Source of the DNA: Geobacter sp. AOG2
GTDB lineage: Bacteria > Desulfobacterota > Desulfuromonadia > Geobacterales > Pseudopelobacteraceae
Reading direction: 5' to 3'
Length of the DNA stretch: 64,000 bases
Assembly: GCF_019972295.1 (NCBI RefSeq)
Contig: NZ_BLJA01000001.1
Span: forward strand, 1-64,000
Both the position numbers and the translations under genes were made by a program. Below the pieces are notes generated by a model, which saw only the letters and a program-made list of their open reading frames with translations, did not search any database and was not told where the DNA came from. Below are positions 1 to 7,448 of the stretch, in pieces. How positions within the stretch are numbered: position 1 is the first letter of the stretch; each line of letters opens with the position of its first letter.

Positions 1-105
1 AAACTGGGTGGAACTTCTGCCGTGGATCTCCGCCGACCAGGCGGCTGTCGATGCCAGGACAACCGTTATGCAGGCCAGCAGGCAGAAAAATCTTTTACAT
101 GTCAT
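1..105 (-). CDS. Secreted protein of unknown function, N-terminal part only
   Basis: Only the first 35 codons are in the window; the gene runs off the left edge. A strong ribosome binding site (AAAGGAGG, 111-118) sits a few bases before the ATG at 105. The N-terminus has a basic start (MTCKR), a hydrophobic core of about 16 residues and a likely cleavage after AAWSA, so the product is probably exported through Sec. The mature start, EIHGRSSTQF, resembles the beginning of outer-membrane beta-barrel proteins, but too little is present to name a family. It transcribes away from the fmdB/galU genes. Confidence 0.55.
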   Translation of the reverse strand, partial: MTCKRFFCLLACITVVLASTAAWSAEIHGRSSTQF

Positions 106-838
106 CAGAAACCTCCTTTCATGTAATCTCACGACCCTAAAGCCAATCAATAGCCCGCCTTTCTTCACCACCTTTCTTCTTGCTATGGAATATGGCCCAC
201 TAAAGCCCTCCTTAAAGCATGAAACCGTTGTTACCGCCGTTACCGTGAAATAACGGTTCTCATTGCGCGCTTATACGTTAACGTACCATTGCTGCATATT
301 GCGATAATCACGTAACAAAACCTCGATATTACTGAAAAATCGGCTTACAGCAAAATCCTTTTGTCTTAATGCTTACTTGCGCATAAACCGTTAAATAGCG
401 TTTCACTCCGTCAATTAACGTCAGTCTGCAAACGCTGTGTCACCGTTCATCTTTTTTGCATTAAAGACAGAAATGTCAAAAACACAAACAAATAATGACA
501 CTTAGGATCGGCCACCCAGCCAAATGCCCATCAATGGCGGCATTGCTGCCTGTACAGACCCGTTGAAATGTGCACAACGTGAGCCAAAAAACGGATAACA
601 TGCTGATATGAGTAATGTTTATAAAATATGTCGAAAAAATAGCAGGATAGAAGTTACGACACTTCGGCAATCGTTCTAAATGTCTCTGCGAAGCAACCCT
701 CAGTGATTTGCCGTACCTCGTGGGATTAACCTGTTTGAAATGCCCGCCGCCGGTGATGGAATGCACCATAAAACATACGAAGATCCCAAGGCGGGTACAA
801 AATCCGTAAAAACTCGCGGCGAAAGCCAAGCGTCAAGA
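106..838. other. Long AT-rich intergenic region with no convincing gene
   Basis: About 730 bases between a leftward secreted-protein gene and the fmdB promoter. It is clearly more AT-rich than its surroundings and has scattered short repeats such as ttaccg/cggtaa and ttaacg. A minus-strand open frame at 476-829 exists, but it has no ribosome binding site and no recognisable protein pattern. I looked for c-di-GMP/GEMM-type riboswitch signatures and a sigma-54 site and did not find a convincing one. Promoters for both flanking genes presumably lie here. Confidence 0.5.
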
Positions 839-868
839 TTGACAAACCAGCCATAGAGTTATTACTAT
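839..868 (+). promoter_or_regulatory. Sigma-70-type promoter for fmdB
   Basis: A perfect -35 TTGACA (839-844), an 18-base spacer and a -10-like TACTAT (863-868, 4 of 6 consensus) lie 50-80 bases ahead of the fmdB start. The predicted leader would be about 45 bases and ends in a strong ribosome binding site (AAGGAGG). Confidence 0.5.
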
Positions 869-921
869 ATTCCTGTGAAGCAAAGAAAACTCGATCCGTC
901 AAGGAGGTTGGAATAAAAAGT

Positions 922-1158
922 ATGCCTGTTTACGAATATTGCTGTTCTGCCTGCAACCATCAGTTTGAACTTCGCCAAAAATTTTCCGATCCACCAGCCA
1001 GCGAATGCCCCAAGTGCGGTGGAGCCGTACAAAAAATGATATCGGCCACGGCCTTCAGCCTTAAAGGGGACGGGTGGTTCGCCCAGGGGTACTGCCCCAA
1101 GACAGAAGCCCCCAAACCTGCGGCCTGCGCAGGAGGCGGCTGTTGCGGAGGGAAGTAA
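922..1158 (+). CDS. FmdB-family zinc ribbon protein
   Basis: Short protein of 78 residues starting MPVYEYCCSACNHQFE, the hallmark of the FmdB/CxxC_CxxC_SSSS putative regulatory family. Two CxxC pairs (CSAC near residue 8 and CPKC near 32) form a predicted zinc ribbon. The tail is rich in Gly, Ala and Cys (GGGCCGGK), common in members from metal-reducing deltaproteobacteria. The start is set by AAGGAGG about 12 bases upstream. Members are often called regulatory, but no biochemical role is firmly established. It is monocistronic here: a hairpin terminator follows and galU starts 281 bases later. Confidence 0.85.
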   Translation: MPVYEYCCSACNHQFELRQKFSDPPASECPKCGGAVQKMISATAFSLKGDGWFAQGYCPKTEAPKPAACAGGGCCGGK

Positions 1159-1172
1159 TCCTCCGTTAATTG

Positions 1173-1201
1173 CCATGTAAATTCCCTTCTACATGGTTTT
1201 T
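1173..1201 (+). terminator. Intrinsic terminator after fmdB
   Basis: Stem CCATGTA / TACATGG (1173-1179 and 1190-1196) with a 10-base loop, followed by a run of five T. It lies 15 bases after the fmdB stop codon, on the correct strand. Confidence 0.65.
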
Positions 1202-1439
1202 GTCTGCAATTCCTTAATGTTTCTTTACAAATCGACCGGCTGAATCGTATTATGCCACTGGTTTTTGCCGACGCAAGTGCTCGATGGAAAAAAATGCACT
1301 GATTGTGGCCGGCAGGGCTTATTTTCGCAAATAATGAGGACCCACCAGCGTCAGGTTTGGCAAAAGAGGTCGTGCCCGGGTTGGTCGCGAAAGCGGAAAA
1401 CACCAATGAGCCGATGATTACATTGCGAGAGGAATGCAC

Positions 1440-2306
1440 ATGAAGGTCAAAAAAGCGGTATTCCCGGTTGCCGGCCTGGGCACCAGGTTTCTACCCGCCA
1501 CCAAGTCCTCGCCCAAGGAAATGCTGCCGCTGATAGACAAACCTCTGGTGCAGTATGTGGTTGAAGAAGCGGTCGCTTCAGGTATCGAACAGATCCTGTT
1601 CGTAACCGGCAGAGGCAAGCGGGCCATCGAGGACCATTTTGACATCTCCATGGAGTTGGAGTCGCATCTGGAGGAGAAGGGGAAGCAGAAGACCCTGAAG
1701 GCCATTCGCGAAATCGCCGACATGCTCGATATCTTTTATGTCCGTCAGAAAAAGGCGCTGGGGTTGGGGCACGCCATCCTCTGCGCCAAGGATTTTGTGG
1801 GCAACGAACCTTTCGCCGTCCTCCTGGGTGACGACATCATCGACAGTAAACACCCCTGTTTAGGGCAACTGCTGGATGTCTACGAAGAGCGGAACGGTTC
1901 GGTGCTGGCGCTTGAGAAGGTCCCCATGGAGAACATCTCGTCCTATGGCTGTGTCAAGGCAGAGCGGCTGTCGGACCGGATATTTCAGGTGGAGGACATG
2001 GTGGAGAAACCCAAACGGGAGGAAGCGCCCTCTGACATGGCCATTATCGGCCGTTACGTCCTGACGCCGCGCATTTTTAAGATTCTGGAACAGCAGGAAC
2101 CGGGAAAAGGGGGTGAAATCCAGCTTACCGACGCCATCCTCAAGCTTTCAAAGGAAGAGACGGTTTACGGCTGCCTCTTCGAGGGGCTGCGCCACGACTG
2201 CGGCGATAAGCTGGGTTTCCTCAAGGCCACGGTAGACATGGCCCTGAAACGCGATGAGTTCAAGGTTGAGTTTGAGAGCTACCTGCGCCGGAGGTTGGCG
2301 CAGTGA
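1440..2306 (+). CDS. galU: UTP--glucose-1-phosphate uridylyltransferase
   Basis: Makes UDP-glucose from UTP and glucose-1-phosphate in the cytoplasm, feeding LPS, polysaccharide and trehalose synthesis. The 288-residue protein has the nucleotidyltransferase signature FPVAGLGTRFLPATKSSPKE at its N-terminus (Gly-rich loop, catalytic Arg and Lys) and LLGDDIIDS near residue 130, where the Asp binds metal and sugar phosphate. Length matches bacterial GalU. An ATG at 1434 is in frame, but the GAGAGG ribosome site at 1427-1432 gives normal spacing only to the ATG at 1440. The 3' end overlaps the convergent TIGR04073 gene by 47 bases. Confidence 0.93.
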   Translation: MKVKKAVFPVAGLGTRFLPATKSSPKEMLPLIDKPLVQYVVEEAVASGIEQILFVTGRGKRAIEDHFDISMELESHLEEKGKQKTLKAIREIADMLDIFYVRQKKALGLGHAILCAKDFVGNEPFAVLLGDDIIDSKHPCLGQLLDVYEERNGSVLALEKVPMENISSYGCVKAERLSDRIFQVEDMVEKPKREEAPSDMAIIGRYVLTPRIFKILEQQEPGKGGEIQLTDAILKLSKEETVYGCLFEGLRHDCGDKLGFLKATVDMALKRDEFKVEFESYLRRRLAQ

Positions 2307-2730
2307 CCGCTCCGTCACTGTTCAGGGGCGGCGCGCCGGGGCTATCTACTTTCCGCTCCTTCTGCCAGGCATATTCAGGTTCAAAATAGGGATCATAAAA
2401 ACCGGGGAACGGAAAAGGAAACGTAAGAACCTCTCCCGCTCCGCTCAAAGTTCTGACCAGCGTCATGCCGACCCCCTTGAGGGGGCCGACCGTAAGCCCC
2501 ATGGTCACCCCCTCCTCCCGAAACGTCTGGTAAACCTGCTTCGGCAGTTCCCACCACCCCAAAGCAAAATTGGATACTCCGCGGACTATCTTGTGGGACA
2601 TCCCGCCGACCACCTCTTGGGGCGTCGAGTCCTCTACCGTCTTGAACGGGTCCGAGCCCTGGGAGGGTTCCGCACAGAGGCCTATCGCGAGGATAAGGCC
2701 CGCTACCGCCAACGGGCGAATCTGCCGCAT
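2260..2730 (-). CDS. Exosortase-associated protein, TIGR04073 family (copy 1)
   Basis: A 156-residue exported protein with a Sec signal (hydrophobic residues 6-20) and the features of the TIGR04073 family found in exosortase-encoding genomes: a 'RGVSN...W.ELPKQVYQT' segment, a 'GLTVGPLKGVGMTLVRTLSG' segment and a 'PGFYDPYFEPEYAW' motif near the C-terminus. No enzymatic residues are evident and the function is unknown; a role in the cell envelope or matrix is only inferred from the exosortase association. It follows its paralogue after a single base, so the two are surely co-transcribed. The proline- and serine-rich tail overlaps the 3' end of galU on the other strand. Confidence 0.8.
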   Translation of the reverse strand: MRQIRPLAVAGLILAIGLCAEPSQGSDPFKTVEDSTPQEVVGGMSHKIVRGVSNFALGWWELPKQVYQTFREEGVTMGLTVGPLKGVGMTLVRTLSGAGEVLTFPFPFPGFYDPYFEPEYAWQKERKVDSPGAPPLNSDGAVTAPTSGAGSSQTQP

Positions 2731-2731
2731 G

Positions 2732-3148
2732 CTAACGCGCCTCCTGTTGGGAAGGCTCCGGGACGCTTTGGGATAAGCCTGCCGAGGTATCCCGTTTCGG
2801 CCCCCACCCCTCCCACACGTAGGACGGATCGATCATGGGGTCATAGTAACCGGGCTGGGGAACAAGAAAGAATACCGCCTCCGTCATGCCGATGAATCCC
2901 CGGTAAAGGGTCATGACGACCCCTTTGAGCGGGCCGACGACATAGCCGGCACCACCCATATCACGGACGGTCAGCACCGACTGTTTGGGGAGTTCGACAA
3001 CACAGGTCGCGAGGTTGGTTACGCCGCGGGTAAACTTGACGGCCATCTTTTCAGCGATCATCTCAGGCTGCTGATCGGCACGGGCCATAACCGGAACCAT
3101 CAGTACGACGGCCAGCAGCACAACGGGAAGCAGCAGGTTCGTCTTCAT
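2732..3148 (-). CDS. Exosortase-associated protein, TIGR04073 family (copy 2)
   Basis: Paralogue of the next gene downstream: a signal peptide (cleavage likely after VMARA), then 'RGVTNLATCVVELPKQSV', 'GYVVGPLKGVVMTLYRGFIG' and 'PGYYDPMIDPSYVWEGW', in the same order and spacing. 138 residues. A ribosome site (AAAGGAG) lies 6-12 bases before the ATG. The pair probably arose by tandem duplication, since the two are similar along their whole length. First gene of a two-gene unit; repeat element R1 lies just upstream. Function unknown. Confidence 0.8.
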   Translation of the reverse strand: MKTNLLLPVVLLAVVLMVPVMARADQQPEMIAEKMAVKFTRGVTNLATCVVELPKQSVLTVRDMGGAGYVVGPLKGVVMTLYRGFIGMTEAVFFLVPQPGYYDPMIDPSYVWEGWGPKRDTSAGLSQSVPEPSQQEAR

Positions 3149-3183
3149 GGCATCTCCTTTTGTCGGCGAATACGGTCTTTAGC

Positions 3184-3304
3184 AGGTTGTTCAAAAATAG
3201 TCGGATCGTCGCACCCGGAGGAAGCCCCGCGGAGGCGTAGCAGCGCTACGCCGCACAAAAGGGCTTTCGAGGATGGCGGCGAGATGACCGTTTTTCAACA
3301 ACCT
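3184..3304 (+). repeat. Interspersed inverted-repeat element, copy R1 (short form)
   Basis: A 121-bp element bounded by AGGTTGTTCAAAAATAGTC on the left and the imperfect inverse GACCGTTTTTCAACAACCT on the right. The interior contains the self-complementary stretch GCGTAGCAGCGCTACGC and 'aaagggctttcgagga'. There is no coding capacity. Five further copies occur in this window. It sits between the 3' end of the polymerase gene and the 5' end of the TIGR04073 pair. Confidence 0.85.
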
Positions 3305-3346
3305 CTTTAGTAGCCTCTTACCACAAACGACCGCCGCATGCAAGCT

Positions 3347-5587
3347 TCACAGGTCGAAAAGGGTCGGCTCCTTGGGAAGATACGGCTCGAAACGGCGCTT
3401 GAGATGTCGGAGCTTCTCGACATAGTAGGGGACGTTTATGTCGGGGCGGGCAGGATCGAAGGCACTCACGGGGCGGCAATGCTCATAAGCCGTCGCATCG
3501 CGCCCCGACCCGCCGACGTAGTAACTGACCTGATCGCCGGCCCGGTAGACGCGTTGCGACGCCAGGGCGATCTCGAAGGCGGCCGCGGGATTGCGCCTGC
3601 CTCTCCCGACCTTCTCCCGGTATGCGGCAGGCGACTCGTTGAGCGTCTCCGTGCGGGCAACCCATGCCACGTCGAGATCCCTGGACCTGAGGCGGTCCAG
3701 ATATTCCTGGTACAGCCGTTCTATTGCCGCCGGTGAGCCGGTCAAGAGCAGTGTAATGGCATCACGCATGAACTCGCGCAGATATCGCTCCAACCCCCGC
3801 GAACGGAGCCCGCTCCCCCTGATGACGATCCGGCCGTCATATTCCAGAAGCGCGTAGTTTTTGGCCTTGTAGGCGAACATGGAGCGGTATCTGCCGTCCA
3901 TCTCAACCTCGATCCCTTCGGGAAAACCGTGGGACACCCGTTCCACCAGGGCCGACTCGTCCGCCTCGGTAACGCAGGAGGCCGGCGGCCTGAAGTAGAT
4001 CCCGTCCGTGTCCACCTCCACCGGCACCGCCCCTTCCCCCTTCAGAAGTTCGATCATGGTCCTGATGGTCAACCGCCCCAGCCGGGTCACCTCGGCCGCG
4101 GCGTCAGGATCGGAAAAGTTGTGCGACGGAGCCCCAAGGTAACCGAAAAATGAGTTGATCAGCACCTTGAAGACCTGTTGCAGGGCATCGTAGTAGTGAC
4201 GCTCGTTGTCATCGGCGCTCTCCCGGGCGGCCCGCTTTGCCTCCAGCCGGAAACGGCGCAATTCCGCCAGCATCGGCAGAAAGAGCCCCAGGGTATCCTT
4301 GGCCGGGCCGAGCCGGTAGGTCAGCATCAGGGAGGGGTAGAGCGACGCCACGTCGCAATGGACGATCGGCCCCGAAACCCCCTGCACCGCACTCTCGGTG
4401 TAGCCCCCCTCGAAGGCGGAGACCTCGCCGGTGCGCCGGGGTATGGCGTGGCCCCGGAACAGGTATTCGCGCAAAAACAGCGTATTGATGCGGGTTGCGT
4501 TGCCCCGCAGGGGGCAGTTCTGAAAGGAGTAGGGAAAGATGCGCGTCTGCAGGAACCAGGGGTAGCCCAGCAGGCGGAACAGGGCCAGGGTTTCGCGCAC
4601 ATCGTCCAGGTTGTAGCGGTAGAGCGTCTCCGGGTCATGGTCAAAGGTTGCCGCGATCCCGCTCCCCTCCAGATAGACCCGCTCGTCCGCCGCGATGCCG
4701 AAATGCCGGGCGACCTGTTTGAGGCCGTGGCTTTCCAGGCTGCGCAACGAGATGTCGTAAAGCTGCACCAGAAAATAGGTGTCTATGATGTGGCGGCCGT
4801 ACACGTCCCAGCGGGGGTAATCGATGACCTTCTCCGCCAGGGCCCAGCGGGAATTTGCCGCGATGCGGGGGGCGGCGCCGTTACGGCCCCAGTCGAGGCG
4901 GATGCCGTGCAGATCGGCGCGCGTGGCGATGTACTCCAGGTCGAACCGGAAGATGTTGTGGCCGACGATGACATCCGGGTCGCAACGGTGAATAGCCTCG
5001 TTGAGCGCCCGGAGCATGGCCGGCTCGTCGAGTTGGTCCCCGCGCAGCACGGTTTCCCCGCCATGGGAATCCTTGAGGGCAATGGAGACGATCCGGTCTT
5101 CCCGACGCTTGGGGTTGGAGAACTCGAACCCCTCGGCGCAATAGGTTTCTATATCCAGCGCCAGGCAGCGCAGGTCGCCGAACTCAAGTTCCTTGAACAG
5201 CGTGGTACCGGTGGTCAGCAGATACTGGTGGGAAAGATCGGCAATGAACAGGTAAGGGGCATCGGCGGAACCGGCCGGTACGCCGGTCTTGGCGGCAAGG
5301 AAGTCCCGCGCCGTCAGACAGTCGCCCCACGAATCGAACAGGAGCTGAAACCGGTAGAAATCGTCGCCTTCCAACTGGCGCACCGAACAGGGCGCCCGGC
5401 AGCCGCTCACGAGGGCCGGATCGCTGAGCAGGATGAACGGGTGAAAGGGCTCGTCGTGAAACCGGACGCCGTGGCCCGCCCTGAAGAAGAGGCGCACAAA
5501 CGGCCCCGCCGGCTCGACGGCGATGATGCCGGCCCGGCTGTCGTGCCCGAACAACAGCGGATTATGTCCCATATCGCTCATCTGCAT
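3347..5587 (-). CDS. Family-B DNA polymerase (Pol II-like)
   Basis: A 746-residue DNA-dependent DNA polymerase with 3'-5' proofreading. Exonuclease motifs: DIET (Exo I, about residue 146), NIFRFDLEY (Exo II, about 213) and YNLDD (Exo III, about 330). Polymerase motifs: DVASLYPS (A), KVLINSFFGYLG (B) and VDTDG (C, Gly where Ser is common). It is of the short archaeal/deltaproteobacterial Pol B type rather than a replicative Pol III. The role is probably repair or damage-tolerant synthesis (inference). The C-terminus ends in PTLFDL, which loosely resembles a sliding-clamp tail. The start at 5587 lacks a clear ribosome site, and MSDMGHN two codons inside is an alternative. Gene symbol polB is possible but not certain. 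Confidence 0.85.
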   Translation of the reverse strand: MQMSDMGHNPLLFGHDSRAGIIAVEPAGPFVRLFFRAGHGVRFHDEPFHPFILLSDPALVSGCRAPCSVRQLEGDDFYRFQLLFDSWGDCLTARDFLAAKTGVPAGSADAPYLFIADLSHQYLLTTGTTLFKELEFGDLRCLALDIETYCAEGFEFSNPKRREDRIVSIALKDSHGGETVLRGDQLDEPAMLRALNEAIHRCDPDVIVGHNIFRFDLEYIATRADLHGIRLDWGRNGAAPRIAANSRWALAEKVIDYPRWDVYGRHIIDTYFLVQLYDISLRSLESHGLKQVARHFGIAADERVYLEGSGIAATFDHDPETLYRYNLDDVRETLALFRLLGYPWFLQTRIFPYSFQNCPLRGNATRINTLFLREYLFRGHAIPRRTGEVSAFEGGYTESAVQGVSGPIVHCDVASLYPSLMLTYRLGPAKDTLGLFLPMLAELRRFRLEAKRAARESADDNERHYYDALQQVFKVLINSFFGYLGAPSHNFSDPDAAAEVTRLGRLTIRTMIELLKGEGAVPVEVDTDGIYFRPPASCVTEADESALVERVSHGFPEGIEVEMDGRYRSMFAYKAKNYALLEYDGRIVIRGSGLRSRGLERYLREFMRDAITLLLTGSPAAIERLYQEYLDRLRSRDLDVAWVARTETLNESPAAYREKVGRGRRNPAAAFEIALASQRVYRAGDQVSYYVGGSGRDATAYEHCRPVSAFDPARPDINVPYYVEKLRHLKRRFEPYLPKEPTLFDL

Positions 5588-5624
5588 GGCGCAACTCTAT
5601 GGCAACTCCCAGGGGCAGGGCAAC

Positions 5625-5662
5625 AAAAAAGGCGCGACAATAACTGCCGCGCCTTTTTCGCG
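5625..5662 (-). terminator. Intrinsic terminator after the peroxiredoxin gene
   Basis: Read on the minus strand: AAAAAGGCGCG, a loop of about 14 bases, then CGCGCCTTTTTT. The GGCGCG/CGCGCC stem flanked by A and T runs could stop transcription in both directions. It lies about 75 bases past the peroxiredoxin stop. Confidence 0.7.
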
Positions 5663-5736
5663 AATGATGCCACGTATGGCCACGGGAGGGTCGTGGCGTC
5701 TCTTAGCGGGCACCGGACACACAACATGCTCCCCTG

Positions 5737-6336
5737 CTATTTGCCATGTTTGGCGAGGTAGCTGGCGACCCCTTCCTCCGTCGGCTTCATGGCTTCGTCG
5801 CCTTCCTGCCAATTGGCCGGGCAGACCTGGTCGCCGTGGGTTTCGACGAACTGGAGGGCATCCACCATGCGCAGCGCCTCTCCGACATTGCGGCCCAGGG
5901 GCAGGTCGTTGATGACCGCGTGTCGGATGACGCCCTTGGTGTCGATCAGGAAGAGGCCGCGCAGGGCGACTGATTCATTGAAAAGGATACCGTATTCCCT
6001 GGCGATGTTCTTGTTCAGGTCGGACACCAACGGGTACTGAATATTGCCGATACCGCCGTCCTCAATAGGGGTGTTTTTCCAGGCCAGATGGGTAAATTTG
6101 GAGTCTATGGAGACCCCGATCACCTCGGTGTTGCGCTTTTTGAACTCATCCAGCTTCTTGTTGAAGGCCAGGATCTCGGAGGGGCAGACGAAGGTGAAGT
6201 CCAGCGGGTAGAAGAACAGGACGACATTTTTGCCCTTGAGGCTGGATATGGTGATCTGACCGAAAGTATTGTCGGGCATGACCGCATCGGCGGTGAAATC
6301 AGGGGCCTGTTGGGTGACGAGGGTAGCGATAGCCAT
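5737..6336 (-). CDS. Typical 2-Cys peroxiredoxin (AhpC/Prx1 type)
   Basis: Reduces H2O2 and organic peroxides in the cytoplasm. 199 residues with the peroxidatic site FYPLDFTFVCPSE (Cys about 49) and the resolving site QVCPANW (Cys about 168), so an intermolecular disulfide mechanism is expected. The extended C-terminus after VCPANW is typical of Prx1-type enzymes. The frame is open 22 codons further upstream, but AAAGGAGAG places the start at MAIATLVTQQ (6336). It has its own promoter and terminator, so it is a single-gene unit. Its reductant partner is not in the immediate neighbourhood. Confidence 0.92.
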   Translation of the reverse strand: MAIATLVTQQAPDFTADAVMPDNTFGQITISSLKGKNVVLFFYPLDFTFVCPSEILAFNKKLDEFKKRNTEVIGVSIDSKFTHLAWKNTPIEDGGIGNIQYPLVSDLNKNIAREYGILFNESVALRGLFLIDTKGVIRHAVINDLPLGRNVGEALRMVDALQFVETHGDQVCPANWQEGDEAMKPTEEGVASYLAKHGK

Positions 6337-6380
6337 GGGATTCTCTCCTTTTTTGTAAATAGTTGCATCGAATGGAATAA

Positions 6381-6409
6381 CTAATACCAGCCAATCCGGC
6401 ACCTGTCAA
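6381..6409 (-). promoter_or_regulatory. Sigma-70-type promoter for the peroxiredoxin gene
   Basis: On the minus strand, a perfect -35 TTGACA (6409-6404), exactly 17 bases of spacer and a -10 TATTAG (6386-6381). The predicted start point near 6374 gives a leader of about 38 bases. Confidence 0.6.
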
Positions 6410-6477
6410 GAGGATAAAAATAGTCTTTTAGTCTTTTTTACAAAGGAGGCCTTTATCGACGCTGCAAAAAAGATGAA

Positions 6478-6657
6478 TTGTTGTTGGTTACACCTCGGTT
6501 AATCGATAAGGCCAAAGCTGCTCTTATGCTGTCACAGGGTGTTTCCGGTCATGAGACGTTTCTTAAAAACGAGAGACTGGCCATAAGCAAAGCTAAGAGC
6601 ATGCGGGAGATCGCTGAGGCGATCCTGCTTGTCGAGAATATTCAACTGCATATCTAA
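6478..6657 (+). pseudogene. Remnant of an ANTAR-domain (AmiR/NasR-type) regulator
   Basis: The frame ending TAA at 6655 reads 'TPRLIDKAKAALMLSQGVS', then 'KNERLAISKAKSMREIAEAI'. This matches the three-helix pattern of ANTAR RNA-binding domains (LI..AK..LM...G.s...A...lr..A......l.eiA.ai). There is no ATG/GTG start with a suitable upstream ribosome site: a good AAAGGAGG at 6442-6449 is followed by an ATG at 6473 in another frame, which stops after nine codons. The receiver part normally found ahead of an ANTAR domain is absent. It is most simply a decayed gene fragment next to the kdp promoter region. A functional stand-alone mini-ANTAR started from TTG (6478-6484) is less likely. Confidence 0.45.
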
Positions 6658-6786
6658 TTTAATGTTTTCTTCACGCATTCGGCATCCCTTTTAACGCCAA
6701 CTTAATGCCAAAAGCGCTAAGGTGAAAGTCAGCAAAAAGTTTTCAGAGGGCGGAAGGAAGAAACAACCATAGGACCCGGTTCAATA

Positions 6787-7095
6787 GTGTACCTGTTTCA
6801 CAGCGGTACGGACGATGTGAAAAATTCCATCAATGTAAACGATGTATTAACCGTCTCTCGGGAATATCATCCTGACTTCACATTGGGAGGCAAAGAAACC
6901 GGTATGGCGCTGATACTACTCACGTCGGGGGATTATTTTTTCGAAGGGGAAGTGATTGGAGGTGAATTGCATCCCGGCTATCTGGCTAAGAAAGGTACGG
7001 TGGCCTGTTTCGTAACATCATTCGCGAAGATAATAGCTATTCGTCAGAAGATGAGTGATCCGCAGGGCTCACAAAAGGACGGAGGGAGATTCTGA
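6787..7095 (+). CDS. Conserved-looking protein of unknown function upstream of PII and kdp
   Basis: 102 residues from a GTG start; no ATG is available in frame and the ribosome site (AGGA at 6771-6774) is weak. The composition is mixed alpha/beta, soluble, with no signal peptide and no membrane segment. I do not recognise a family. The stop codon lies two bases before the PII start, so the two are almost certainly translated together, and both precede kdpA in the same direction. A regulatory or accessory role for potassium uptake is only a guess from position. Confidence 0.5.
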   Translation: MYLFHSGTDDVKNSINVNDVLTVSREYHPDFTLGGKETGMALILLTSGDYFFEGEVIGGELHPGYLAKKGTVACFVTSFAKIIAIRQKMSDPQGSQKDGGRF

Positions 7096-7097
7096 AG

Positions 7098-7394
7098 ATG
7101 ATAGAAGCGGCAATTAAACCGATCAAGCTCACAGAAGTCAGGGCTGCCCTGCAAACCATAGGCATTGATGATATTATTGAAAGCACACTCGCCTGCCATG
7201 GCCGTCAGAAGGGGGAGGCCGTGTTCTATCGCGGCGCCGAATTCGTCCTCGATTTTGTCGAGAAAGTGAAACTCGGGATTATAGCTGCAGATGAGTCCGT
7301 GGAGAAAATTATCGACGTCACTGGCGACATTGCCAATACGGAGCGCAAGGAGGATTGCCGGATCTTCATCCTGCCCTTCGTTGAGGCGTTTTAA
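7098..7394 (+). CDS. Short PII-family signalling protein
   Basis: 98 residues with the PII fold signature: an N-terminal 'IEAAIKPIKLTEVRAALQTIGI', the T-loop region 'CHGRQKGEAVFYRGAEFVLD' (Tyr in the YRGAE motif, the uridylylation site in GlnB/GlnK) and 'FVEKVKLGIIAADESVEKII'. It departs from GlnB in the B-loop: the usual TGxxGDGKIF becomes 'NTERKEDCRIFILP', so the usual ATP-binding glycines are missing. It also stops short of the C-loop. It is therefore probably a specialised PII paralogue rather than the general nitrogen sensor. It is followed by kdpA after 54 bases, suggesting a link with potassium transport (inference). Confidence 0.8.
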   Translation: MIEAAIKPIKLTEVRAALQTIGIDDIIESTLACHGRQKGEAVFYRGAEFVLDFVEKVKLGIIAADESVEKIIDVTGDIANTERKEDCRIFILPFVEAF

Positions 7395-7448
7395 AACTAT
7401 AGTAAAGTTTGTGAGAAAAGACAACATTGTGCCAATCGGAGATAACTT

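Noticed and set aside
476-829. 117-residue minus-strand open frame
   Set aside because: No ribosome site, no recognisable domain and an odd composition; it lies in an AT-rich intergenic stretch.
660-850. Possible c-di-GMP (GEMM) riboswitch
   Set aside because: The conserved GGGCAAACC and GACGCAAAGCC elements are not present on either strand.
7395-7448. kdpF between the PII gene and kdpA
   Set aside because: The gap is only 54 bases and holds no start codon with a hydrophobic frame.
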